NCBI GenBank assembly: GCA_035491935.1
Contig: DATJJW010000060.1
Location: forward strand, 1-22,936
DNA length: 22,936 nt
Direction of reading: 5' to 3'
From: DATJJW01 sp035491935
Lineage (GTDB): Bacteria > Pseudomonadota > Alphaproteobacteria > ATCC43930 > CGMCC-115725
Made by a program: the position numbers and the translations under genes. The first letter of the stretch is position 1. The number at the start of each line of letters is the position of its first letter. This document shows, one piece after another, positions 15,862 to 21,946 of the stretch. Under the pieces are notes generated by a model. The model saw only the letters and a list, made by a program, of their open reading frames with translations. It made no database searches and was not told where the DNA came from.

Positions 15862-15926
15862 GAAGGGCGCCATGTCTTAGGCGGGGGTTGCATGGCCCGC
15901 CCGACCTTGCTATGAAGCGCCCCTTC
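15862..15926 (+). promoter_or_regulatory. Nested hairpin in the rpmE leader
   Basis: An outer stem (GAAGGGCGC at 15862-15870 with GCGCCCCTTC at 15917-15926, one bulged base) encloses an inner stem (GGCGGG at 15880-15885 with CCCGCC at 15896-15901). The structure ends 4 bases before the GGAG ribosome binding site (15931-15934) of rpmE. It could be an L31-responsive leader or part of the ccrM 3' end; there is no U tract for an intrinsic terminator. Confidence 0.4.
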
Positions 15927-15941
15927 ACGCGGAGCCTTGTC

Positions 15942-16169
15942 ATGAAGAGCGATATTCATCCCGATTACCATTCGATCACGGTCGTCATGACCGATGGTTC
16001 GAGCTACGAGACCCGGTCGACCTACGGCAAGGCCGGCGACACGCTGCGTCTCGACATCGATCCCAAGTCGCATCCGGCTTGGACCGGCGGCCAGCAGCGC
16101 CTGTCGGAGACCGGCGGCCAGCTCGCGCGCTTCAACAAGCGCTTCCAGGGCTTCGGCATCAAGTACTAA
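15942..16169 (+). CDS. rpmE: 50S ribosomal protein bL31 (zinc-free form)
   Basis: The 75-aa product starts MKSDIHPDYHSITVVMTDG and ends with SHPAWTGGQQRLSETGG and FNKRFQGFG, the standard bL31 pattern of alphaproteobacteria. It sits at the subunit interface of the ribosome. The CxxC zinc ligands of the C+ form are absent, so this is the zinc-independent type. ATG 15942 is preceded by GGAG 7 bases ahead; upstream in-frame ATGs would add residues foreign to the family. It converges with rcdA. Confidence 0.97.
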   Translation: MKSDIHPDYHSITVVMTDGSSYETRSTYGKAGDTLRLDIDPKSHPAWTGGQQRLSETGGQLARFNKRFQGFGIKY

Positions 16170-16176
16170 GACCGGT

Positions 16177-16195
16177 GGCCGGCTTCATGCCGGCC
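16177..16195. terminator. Hairpin between convergent rpmE and rcdA
   Basis: GGCCGGC (16177-16183) and GCCGGCC (16189-16195) form a 7-bp all-GC stem with a 5-nt loop, extendable by G-U pairs, 7 bases after the rpmE stop and within the 46-base convergent gap to rcdA. The position suits a shared terminator, but neither strand shows a U tract. Confidence 0.5.
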
Positions 16196-16215
16196 GCTCG
16201 ACCCGCCTGATGGGG

Positions 16216-16674
16216 TCAGTGGATGACTGTCTTTCCCCTGTCGATTTCCAGGCGTTGGTCGATATTCCTGCGGACCATGTCGTCCAACCGCGCGATGCGC
16301 GTATAGAGACGCAGGCTGCGATCCAGCAATTTCGACAGATGACGGTCGCAGACGTCGCTCACCGCGTCGTTCCGCTCCAGGCATGTCTTGCGTCCGCCGA
16401 GCTGATAAGTCTCTGACGCCGCATCCGCGGTTGTCAGCTCGCCCTCATGCACGGCCCGTTGGGCCAGCAGCCAGGCCATGACATGGGTGAGGCGCGAGGT
16501 CAGTCGAAAGGTCTCGCAGCAGATCGTGAGCTGCTCGTCGATCTGCTTGGGTGTATAGGGCCGACTTGTATCCGCCGCCACGTAGTTTCGTGCCTCGACC
16601 AGCAGGTCCATCGTCTCGTCGAAGGTCTTGCTGAAATAGGTGGTATTCGCGGTTGCGGCGGTCGCGATTTCCAT
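16216..16674 (-). CDS. rcdA: RcdA/DUF1465 family protein, CtrA-degradation adaptor
   Basis: The 152-aa helical protein matches DUF1465, the family of Caulobacter RcdA. RcdA works with CpdR and PopA to deliver the cell-cycle regulator CtrA to the ClpXP protease. Visible family blocks are FDETMDLLVEARNYV, RLTSRLTHVMAWLLAQRAVHEGE, and LDRSLRLYTRIARLDDMVRRN. The start is ATG 16674, with GGGAG 8 bases ahead; a TTG directly before it is less likely. It stands alone, convergent with rpmE and divergent from hsp20. Family membership is fairly sure; the adaptor role in this organism is inferred. Confidence 0.85.
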   Translation of the reverse strand: MEIATAATANTTYFSKTFDETMDLLVEARNYVAADTSRPYTPKQIDEQLTICCETFRLTSRLTHVMAWLLAQRAVHEGELTTADAASETYQLGGRKTCLERNDAVSDVCDRHLSKLLDRSLRLYTRIARLDDMVRRNIDQRLEIDRGKTVIH

Positions 16675-16744
16675 CAATCAGGCTCCCTTGTCACTGCCGG
16701 GCGCGGGGCCGCGATGCGTGACGCGTCGTGGCCGTTAATAATTA

Positions 16745-16771
16745 TTGCGCCGCGATATCAAAAAGGCGCAA
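16745..16771. promoter_or_regulatory. Dyad in the rcdA-hsp20 divergent region
   Basis: TTGCGCC (16745-16751) and GGCGCAA (16765-16771) form a perfect 7-bp inverted repeat with a 13-nt AT-richer spacer, next to the 10-bp palindrome AATAATTATT (16737-16746). It sits about 70 bases before rcdA and just upstream of the likely hsp20 promoter. It may be an operator; no known regulator is matched. Confidence 0.3.
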
Positions 16772-16796
16772 GCCGGGAAATCGTTGCACAGGCCCC

Positions 16797-16824
16797 TTGA
16801 CGGTGCATGGGGCGTTACCAAAAT
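16797..16824 (+). promoter_or_regulatory. Candidate hsp20 promoter
   Basis: TTGACG (16797-16802, preceded by CCCC) and CAAAAT (16819-16824) are 16 bases apart, giving a possible start of transcription near 16831. The CCCCTTGA context also resembles the -35 part of heat-shock sigma-32 promoters, but the -10 is not a clear sigma-32 match. The position fits the downstream thermometer leader. Confidence 0.35.
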
Positions 16825-16830
16825 AACGGC

Positions 16831-16944
16831 CATCGGATGCCGATAGGGTCCGATTCGCGAGGGCGAGGCCCGGCCGGCAAATGATGCGGCCACCCCCATC
16901 CTCGACGACTCATCAACCCATGTTGCTCAATAGAGGATATGGCA
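16831..16944 (+). ncRNA. ROSE-like RNA thermometer in the hsp20 5' leader
   Basis: The last hairpin (16918-16942) has the ROSE hallmark: UUGCU (16923-16927) folds onto the ribosome binding site GAGGA (16933-16937). My pairing is C28-G33, U27-A34, C26-G35, a G25-G36 mismatch, U24-A37, a U23-U38 mismatch, bulged G22, then CCAU with AUGG (numbers are 169xx). A G-G pair and pyrimidine mismatch opposite the SD are what make known ROSE elements melt on heating. Upstream stems are seen at 16832-16844 (ATCGG/CCGAT) and 16872-16891 (GGCC/GGCC). The 5' boundary is a guess based on the candidate promoter. Confidence 0.75.
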
Positions 16945-17409
16945 ATGCGTACACTCGACTTTGCTCCGCTTTTCCGCTCAACCGTCGGTTTCGATCGTCT
17001 GGCCAATCTGCTGGACACCGCCACGCGCGTCGATGAAACCAGCCTGAGCTATCCCCCCTACAACATCGAGAAGCTCAGCGACGATACCTACCGCATCACC
17101 ATGGCGGTGGCCGGCTTCTCGCTGGACGAACTTGAGCTCGTCCAGCAGGAGAATACGCTGATCGTCGGTGGCAAGGCCCGCGAGGAGGCCAAGCCGCAGG
17201 TCTTCCTGCATCACGGCATAGCGCGCCGCGCCTTCGAGCGTCGCTTCCAGCTTGCCGATCATATCAAGGTGCAGGGTGCCAGCCTGGCGAACGGCCTGCT
17301 CAGCATCGAGCTGCTGCGCGAGGTGCCGGAAACCAGCAAGCCGCGCAAGATCGCCATCGGCAGCGCCGTCAATGACGGCCCGAAGACGATCGAGCAGAAG
17401 GCCGCGTAA
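16945..17409 (+). CDS. Small heat-shock protein, Hsp20/IbpA family
   Basis: The 154-aa product is an alpha-crystallin-type holdase that keeps unfolded proteins soluble in the cytoplasm. It opens with MRTLDFAPLFRSTVGFDRL, the classic IbpA-type N-terminus, followed by YPPYNIEKLSDDTYRITMAVAGF, ENTLIVGGKA, HHGIARRAFERRFQLADH and ANGLLSIEL of the crystallin domain. The usual I-x-I motif appears as KIAIG near the C-terminus. ATG 16945 is chosen over ATG 16939 because the GAGG ribosome binding site is 8 bases from it but only 2 from the other, and because the family starts there. Translation is probably gated by the ROSE hairpin. A strong terminator follows. Confidence 0.95.
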   Translation: MRTLDFAPLFRSTVGFDRLANLLDTATRVDETSLSYPPYNIEKLSDDTYRITMAVAGFSLDELELVQQENTLIVGGKAREEAKPQVFLHHGIARRAFERRFQLADHIKVQGASLANGLLSIELLREVPETSKPRKIAIGSAVNDGPKTIEQKAA

Positions 17410-17438
17410 GGCTCTTTTCCGACCTCAGCCGAACATTG

Positions 17439-17470
17439 CGCCCTGTCCGGTTCGCCGGGCAGGGCGTTTT
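17439..17470 (+). terminator. Rho-independent terminator of hsp20
   Basis: A 12-bp stem (CGCCCTGTCCGG at 17439-17450 with CCGGGCAGGGCG at 17455-17466, one G-U pair) is capped by a stable UUCG tetraloop and followed directly by TTTT. It lies 29 bases after the hsp20 stop codon. Confidence 0.9.
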
Positions 17471-17538
17471 CGCGTCTTCAGTTCCGCGCGCGACCACAGG
17501 GCGCAGATACGCCTCGCCCCGGTATCGAGGGCGAAACC

Positions 17539-18324
17539 TTATTGGGCCACCCAGCCGCCATCCATGCTGAAGGCGCTGCCGGTGACGGTGGCGGCACCGT
17601 CCGAGCACAGGAACAGGGCCAACTCGGCCAGTTGCTGCGGCGTGGTGAATTTGTGCATCGGCTGCTTCTCGCTCAGAAGCTTCTTTTCCTCATCCGCGAC
17701 ACTGGTGCCATTGGCGGCGGCGCGATCCCTGATCTGCTTCTCGACCAGCGGCGTCAGCACCCAGCCCGGGCAGACGGCATTGGCGGTGATGCCGTCATTG
17801 GCTGTCTCGAGCGCGATCACCTTGGTCATGCCGATCAAGCCATGCTTGGCCGAGACATAGGCCACCTTCTGCGCGCTCGCGACCAATCCATGGGCGGAGG
17901 CGATGTTGATGATGCGGCCCCAGCCGGCCTTCTTCATCAGCGGCAGCGCCGCCTTGGCCGTATGGAATGCCGCCGACAGGTTGATCGCGATGATCGCATC
18001 CCATTTATCGTCCGGGAAGTCCTCGACCAGCGCCGTGAACTGAATGCCGGCATTGTTGACCAGGATGTCGACCGAGCCCAGCTGGCTGGCGGTGTCCGCC
18101 ACCAGTTTCGCGATTTCCGCCGGCTTGGTCATGTCGGCACCGGAATAGGCGACCTTGATGCCGTGCTCGGCCGAGAGGTCGTGCTTGATCTTCTCGATGG
18201 TGGCCGGGTCGCCGAAGCCGTTCAGCATGATGTTGGCGCCGTGCTGGGCAAATGCCGTGGCGATGCCGAGGCCGATGCCGCTGGTGGAGCCGGTAACGAT
18301 GGCGGTCCTGCCCTTCAAGCTCAT
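17539..18324 (-). CDS. bdhA: 3-hydroxybutyrate dehydrogenase (SDR family)
   Basis: The 261-aa product is a classical short-chain dehydrogenase. The NAD-binding TGSTSGIG is at residues 11-18 and NNAG at 90-93. The catalytic set is Asn115, Ser143, Tyr156 and Lys160 (YVSAK). The stretches INIASAHGLVAS, AVCPGWVLTPLVEKQI and EKQPMHKFTTPQQLAELA are typical of D-3-hydroxybutyrate dehydrogenase, which oxidises 3-hydroxybutyrate to acetoacetate in ketone-body and PHB breakdown. GGGAG lies 9 bases ahead of ATG 18324 and overlaps the stop of the upstream DUF1192 gene, so the two form an operon. Confidence 0.93.
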   Translation of the reverse strand: MSLKGRTAIVTGSTSGIGLGIATAFAQHGANIMLNGFGDPATIEKIKHDLSAEHGIKVAYSGADMTKPAEIAKLVADTASQLGSVDILVNNAGIQFTALVEDFPDDKWDAIIAINLSAAFHTAKAALPLMKKAGWGRIINIASAHGLVASAQKVAYVSAKHGLIGMTKVIALETANDGITANAVCPGWVLTPLVEKQIRDRAAANGTSVADEEKKLLSEKQPMHKFTTPQQLAELALFLCSDGAATVTGSAFSMDGGWVAQ

Positions 18325-18336
18325 CTGGTTTACTCC

Positions 18337-18543
18337 CTAGCGTTTGAACAGGCTGTCGGCGGCGCTGCGGTGGTTGGACTTGGCGCCGATCGCGGCTTCC
18401 AGGCGGGTGATCTCAGATTTGAGATGGTCGATATGGGCGCGCAATTCGTCGACTGAGAGCGGCGAGAGGTCGGTCGGCGGCCATGCGCCTTGCGCCGCGA
18501 TGCGTTTGGCCAACGGGATCTCGTCATCGTCACGCATCGTCAT
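18337..18543 (-). CDS. DUF1192 family small protein
   Basis: The 68-aa product has an acidic N-terminus (MRDDDEIPLAKRI), a middle LSPLSVDELRAHI, and a helical, coiled-coil-like end (LKSEITRLEAAIGAK). This is the pattern of DUF1192, a short alphaproteobacterial family of unknown function. ATG 18543 is given, but ATG 18537 is equally possible. Its stop is 12 bases before bdhA, in the same operon. Two GATTC (GANTC) sites lie upstream at 18551 and 18571. Confidence 0.85.
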   Translation of the reverse strand: MTMRDDDEIPLAKRIAAQGAWPPTDLSPLSVDELRAHIDHLKSEITRLEAAIGAKSNHRSAADSLFKR

Positions 18544-18611
18544 GGCCCCCGATTCAAGAGTTTAGAGACCGATTCACCGTTCTGATCATATCGACCTGAA
18601 CGGATCGGGCT

Positions 18612-19700
18612 CTATGGCTGGCTCTGTCTTTGTCCTGCCGGGACATGGTCGGCGCCCACTGCTTCGCCGATGGTCTTGAACCCGTCCGCACGCATCAGCC
18701 GCAACAGATCGTCCTTGATGCGTCGAACCAGACCCGGCCCCTCGAAGACCAGGGCCGAATAGAGCTGCACCAGCGAGGCGCCGGCGCGGATCTTGGCATA
18801 GGCCTCGGCACCGCTGGATATCCCGCCGACACCGACCAGCGGTATCTTGCCGCTGGTCATGCGATAGAACTGGCCGAGCAGCACGGTCGACGGCTCGAAG
18901 AGCGGCTTGCCGCTCAAGCCGCCCGGCTCCGGCGCGTTGCGGCTCTTGAGACTTTCCGGTCGGGCGATGGTGGTGTTGGAGATGATCACTCCGTCGAGCA
19001 GGAAGTCCCGGGCGATGGCCGCGACGTCCTCGACATCCTCCGGCGCCAGATCTGGGGCGATCTTGAGCAGGATCGGCGGTGGATTGCCGAGTGCCAAACC
19101 GTCACGCGTCGTCTGTACCGCCTCGATCAGCTCCGCCAGGGCGCTCTTGCGCTGCAGGTCGCGCAGGCCCGGCGTGTTGGGCGAGGAGATGTTGACGACG
19201 AGGTAATCGGCCAAGGGGGCTGCGGCGGCGATGCCCAAACGATAATCCTCGACCGCGTCGGTCGAATCCTTGTTCTTGCCGAGATTGGCGCCGACAGGCC
19301 CCCGGCTGGTGCCGCGCGAGCGGCGCGCCAGCCGTGCCATCGCCGCCTCCAGCCCCTCGTTGTTGAAGCCCATGCGGTTGATGACCGCGCGGTCCTCGGG
19401 CAGGCGGAATAGGCGCGGCAGCGGGTTGCCCGGCTGCGGCCGGGGCGTCACGGTGCCGATCTCGGCGAAACCAAAGCCCGCACGCAGCGCGATATCCGGC
19501 ACTTCGGCGTTCTTGTCGAATCCGGCCGCCAGCCCGACGGGATTGCGGAAGCGCAGGCCCCATAGCTCCTGCGCCAGCGCCAGGTCGTCTTCATGGTCGC
19601 GGGGGGCGAATCCGGCCTTCATCAGCTTGATGGTGAGCCCATGGGCACTTTCGGCCGGCAACAGGCGCAGCAGGGGCAGGGCAAGGTTCGCGAGGCTCAT
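18612..19700 (-). CDS. pyrD: Dihydroorotate dehydrogenase, quinone-dependent (class 2)
   Basis: The 362-aa enzyme oxidises dihydroorotate to orotate in pyrimidine synthesis and passes electrons to membrane quinone. The N-terminal amphipathic helix region (LALPLLRLLPAESAHGLTIKLM) is the class 2 membrane and quinone site. FMN-binding and catalytic landmarks are GLAAGFDKNAE (Gly60-Phe61-Asp62-Lys63-Asn64), EIGTVTPRPQPGNP, INRMGFNNEG, VVNISSPNTPGLRDLQ (catalytic Ser within), and VGVGGISSGAEAY with LVQLYSALVFEGP. ATG 19700 overlaps the stop of the DUF952 gene by 4 bases (ATGA), so the two are translationally coupled. The frame remains open upstream through DUF952, but that is chance. Confidence 0.97.
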   Translation of the reverse strand: MSLANLALPLLRLLPAESAHGLTIKLMKAGFAPRDHEDDLALAQELWGLRFRNPVGLAAGFDKNAEVPDIALRAGFGFAEIGTVTPRPQPGNPLPRLFRLPEDRAVINRMGFNNEGLEAAMARLARRSRGTSRGPVGANLGKNKDSTDAVEDYRLGIAAAAPLADYLVVNISSPNTPGLRDLQRKSALAELIEAVQTTRDGLALGNPPPILLKIAPDLAPEDVEDVAAIARDFLLDGVIISNTTIARPESLKSRNAPEPGGLSGKPLFEPSTVLLGQFYRMTSGKIPLVGVGGISSGAEAYAKIRAGASLVQLYSALVFEGPGLVRRIKDDLLRLMRADGFKTIGEAVGADHVPAGQRQSQP

Positions 19701-20050
19701 CGGGGCTCCAGAGGGGGAAAGACGTGGTGGCCATCCGGCCCCAGGTTCAGCGGCGCCGTCCAGGTGACGGCGGTCACGTCCAGCGGTCCATAGAGATGGG
19801 GAAAGAGCGCACCGTCGCGGGCCGGCTCCCAACGCAGCGCCGGGCCCAATTTTTCCGGAGACACCGCCAGAAGCACCAGACCGTCCTGGCCGGCGCGATG
19901 TTTGGCGGCGCTTGCGACGATTTGCGTCGCGGTGGAAAAATGGATGAAGCCGTCGGCCCTGTCCTGGGACGAGCCGGGATATTGGCCGGTCGCCTGGGCG
20001 TCCCGCCATTCATCCGCGCGGCACATATGGAAGATCAGATCGTTGCTCAT
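19697..20050 (-). CDS. DUF952 family protein
   Basis: The 117-aa product begins MSNDLIFHMCRADEWRDA and continues with DGFIHFSTATQIVASAAKH, LVLLAVSPEKLGPALRWEP and LFPHLYGPLDV. This is the DUF952 pattern, including the conserved GFIH and FPHLYG. The family is related in fold to ADP-ribosyltransferase-like proteins, but no role is established. ATG 20050 is chosen; a TTG at 20062 would add four residues. It is the first gene of the operon with pyrD, an arrangement common in alphaproteobacteria. It is divergent from tamA. Confidence 0.9.
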   Translation of the reverse strand: MSNDLIFHMCRADEWRDAQATGQYPGSSQDRADGFIHFSTATQIVASAAKHRAGQDGLVLLAVSPEKLGPALRWEPARDGALFPHLYGPLDVTAVTWTAPLNLGPDGHHVFPPLEPR

Positions 20051-20162
20051 ATCTATGAGCAAACCTATTCTCGCGCCGAGCCGTGCGCAACTCCGCTATC
20101 GTGGCCTTTATGTCCATAACCGTATTGGGTGAGGGGACCGAGTACTGCACCTGAAATCGCCA

Positions 20163-21944
20163 TTGCCGCGCCGATATTGGGCCAGGGCTTATCGTCTGGT
20201 CGGCACCGGCCTAGCCATCATCGCGTTGGCGGCAGGCCCCGCGCGGGCGGACGTCACCTACAAGACGGAGTTCAAGGGCGTCGAGGGCGACCTACGCACG
20301 ACGCTCGATTCCGTCTCGCAACTGGTCGCCTTGCAGGATCGCAAGCCGCCGACCGTGGCGGCCCTCTATCGCCGGGGTCTCAACGATCTCAGCCGGCTGA
20401 AGGCGGTGCTGGAATCGCAGGGTTATTACGATGCCGGCGTCGAGCTTGCGATCGACCGCAAGAAGGCCCCGGTGACCGCCACCGTCAATATCCAGCTCGG
20501 TCCTCGCTACAAGCTGGGTCGTATCCGCATCGTTACGCCCCACGGCGATCTGGATGCGCAGGACCCCAAATACGGCCTCGGCCTCAAGCCCGGCGATCCG
20601 GCCTTGGCGCAGGCGGTCATCGATGCCGAGGCCAAGCTGCTGACCTACCATCTCGACCATGGCTATCCGCTGGCCAAGGTGTCCGAGCGCCGTGTGGTCG
20701 TCGATACCGGCACCAAGACCATGGACGTGACCTATAATTTCGATCCGGGGCTGGAGGCCAATTTCGGTGCCGTCTCGGTCAGCGGGCTGAAGCGGCTCGA
20801 TCCCAATTACGTCCGCCGCCGCGTCATCTGGAAGCCGGGCCAGACCTATGACCAGCGCGTCGTGGATCAGACGAACCAGAGATTGGTGGCGACCGGCCTG
20901 TTCGGCGCGATCAAGGTGGCACCGGAGACGAAGGTGGCGTCCAACGGCGCCGTGCCGATGAACATCACCCTCGCCGAGCGCGCACTCAGGACGCTGTCGG
21001 CCGGGGGGGCCTACGACACCAGCGAGGGTATCGAGGGCACGCTCGGCTGGGAATACCGTAACCTCTGGGGCGAGGCGGAAAATCTGAAGGCCAGTGCAGT
21101 GGTCGGCCAATCCGACAATGGCGCGAAGCTGACCTTCACCCGGCCGGATTTCCTGGCGACGGACCAGGATTTCGTCGCCAACGTCGCCTTCGACAACGCG
21201 TTGCAGGATGCCTTCCGCACCATTTCCCAAACGGCGTCCATCGGCCTCAATCGACGTTTCAACAATCAGCTTACGGGCGGCATCGCGCTGCAGGCGGAGC
21301 ATGCGCGCATCAACGAGATCACCGATACGCGCGTCTATACGCTGGTCGGCATCCCGGTCACGGTGGCGCGGGATACGAGCGACGACCCGCTCAATCCCAG
21401 CAAGGGCGAGCGGCTGAGCCTGACGGTGACGCCCTATCTGCGGCCTCTCGGCTCGAATCTTACCTATATCCAGGCGCTGGGCACCGCGACCCACTACCAG
21501 TCGCTCGACAGGAACAAGAAATTTATCCTCGCCTGGGAAGGGCAATTGGGCACCAGCTTCGGCACCTCGCTGCAATCGATCCCCAAGGACCACCGCTTCT
21601 TCGCCGGCGGCGGCGGTTCGGTACGTGGTTTCGGCTTCCAGCGTGCCGGCCCGCTGGATGCCGGCGGCAACCCGATCGGCGGCCGGTCGCTGGCGGAAAC
21701 CAGCGTGGAACTGCGCATGCGCGTCAGCCAGAGTATCGGCATCGTGCCGTTCTACGATGCCGGCACCGACTATGCCTCGCCATTGCCGGATTTCAGTTCG
21801 AAGATCTATCAGGGCGTCGGCATCGGCGTCCGCTATTTCTCGGCCATCGGCCCGGTGCGCCTCGACATCGCGACGCCGCTCAACCCGCATAGCTCAGGAG
21901 ATTCGCCGATCCAGGTCTATGTCAGCATCGGTCAGGCGTTCTGA
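20163..21944 (+). CDS. tamA: TamA, Omp85-family outer-membrane assembly protein
   Basis: The product (593 aa from TTG 20163) has a signal peptide (hydrophobic VGTGLAIIALAAG, cleavage likely after ARA at residue 29). POTRA-type repeats follow from about residue 30 to 275 (LESQGYYDAGVEL, FGAVSVSGLKRLDPNYVRRR, LVATGLFGAIKV), then a 16-strand barrel region with the Omp85 VRGF motif at 487-490. With TamB it helps insert outer-membrane proteins and move lipids. No ATG or GTG lies in frame near the start. A good GAGGGG (20131-20136) is 8 bases before a CTG at 20145, which may be the true start and would add six residues. tamB follows after 2 bases. Confidence 0.93.
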   Translation: MPRRYWARAYRLVGTGLAIIALAAGPARADVTYKTEFKGVEGDLRTTLDSVSQLVALQDRKPPTVAALYRRGLNDLSRLKAVLESQGYYDAGVELAIDRKKAPVTATVNIQLGPRYKLGRIRIVTPHGDLDAQDPKYGLGLKPGDPALAQAVIDAEAKLLTYHLDHGYPLAKVSERRVVVDTGTKTMDVTYNFDPGLEANFGAVSVSGLKRLDPNYVRRRVIWKPGQTYDQRVVDQTNQRLVATGLFGAIKVAPETKVASNGAVPMNITLAERALRTLSAGGAYDTSEGIEGTLGWEYRNLWGEAENLKASAVVGQSDNGAKLTFTRPDFLATDQDFVANVAFDNALQDAFRTISQTASIGLNRRFNNQLTGGIALQAEHARINEITDTRVYTLVGIPVTVARDTSDDPLNPSKGERLSLTVTPYLRPLGSNLTYIQALGTATHYQSLDRNKKFILAWEGQLGTSFGTSLQSIPKDHRFFAGGGGSVRGFGFQRAGPLDAGGNPIGGRSLAETSVELRMRVSQSIGIVPFYDAGTDYASPLPDFSSKIYQGVGIGVRYFSAIGPVRLDIATPLNPHSSGDSPIQVYVSIGQAF

Positions 21945-21946
21945 GT

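Noticed and set aside
14746..15873. 375-codon minus-strand frame
   Set aside because: Antisense to ccrM, whose motifs in the plus frame are unambiguous.
18612..20009. Apparent 465-residue extended pyrD starting inside the DUF952 gene
   Set aside because: The extra N-terminus is DUF952 read in another frame; the class 2 PyrD N-terminus begins at 19700.
20292..21890. 532-codon minus-strand frame
   Set aside because: Antisense to tamA; composition is typical of a mirror frame.
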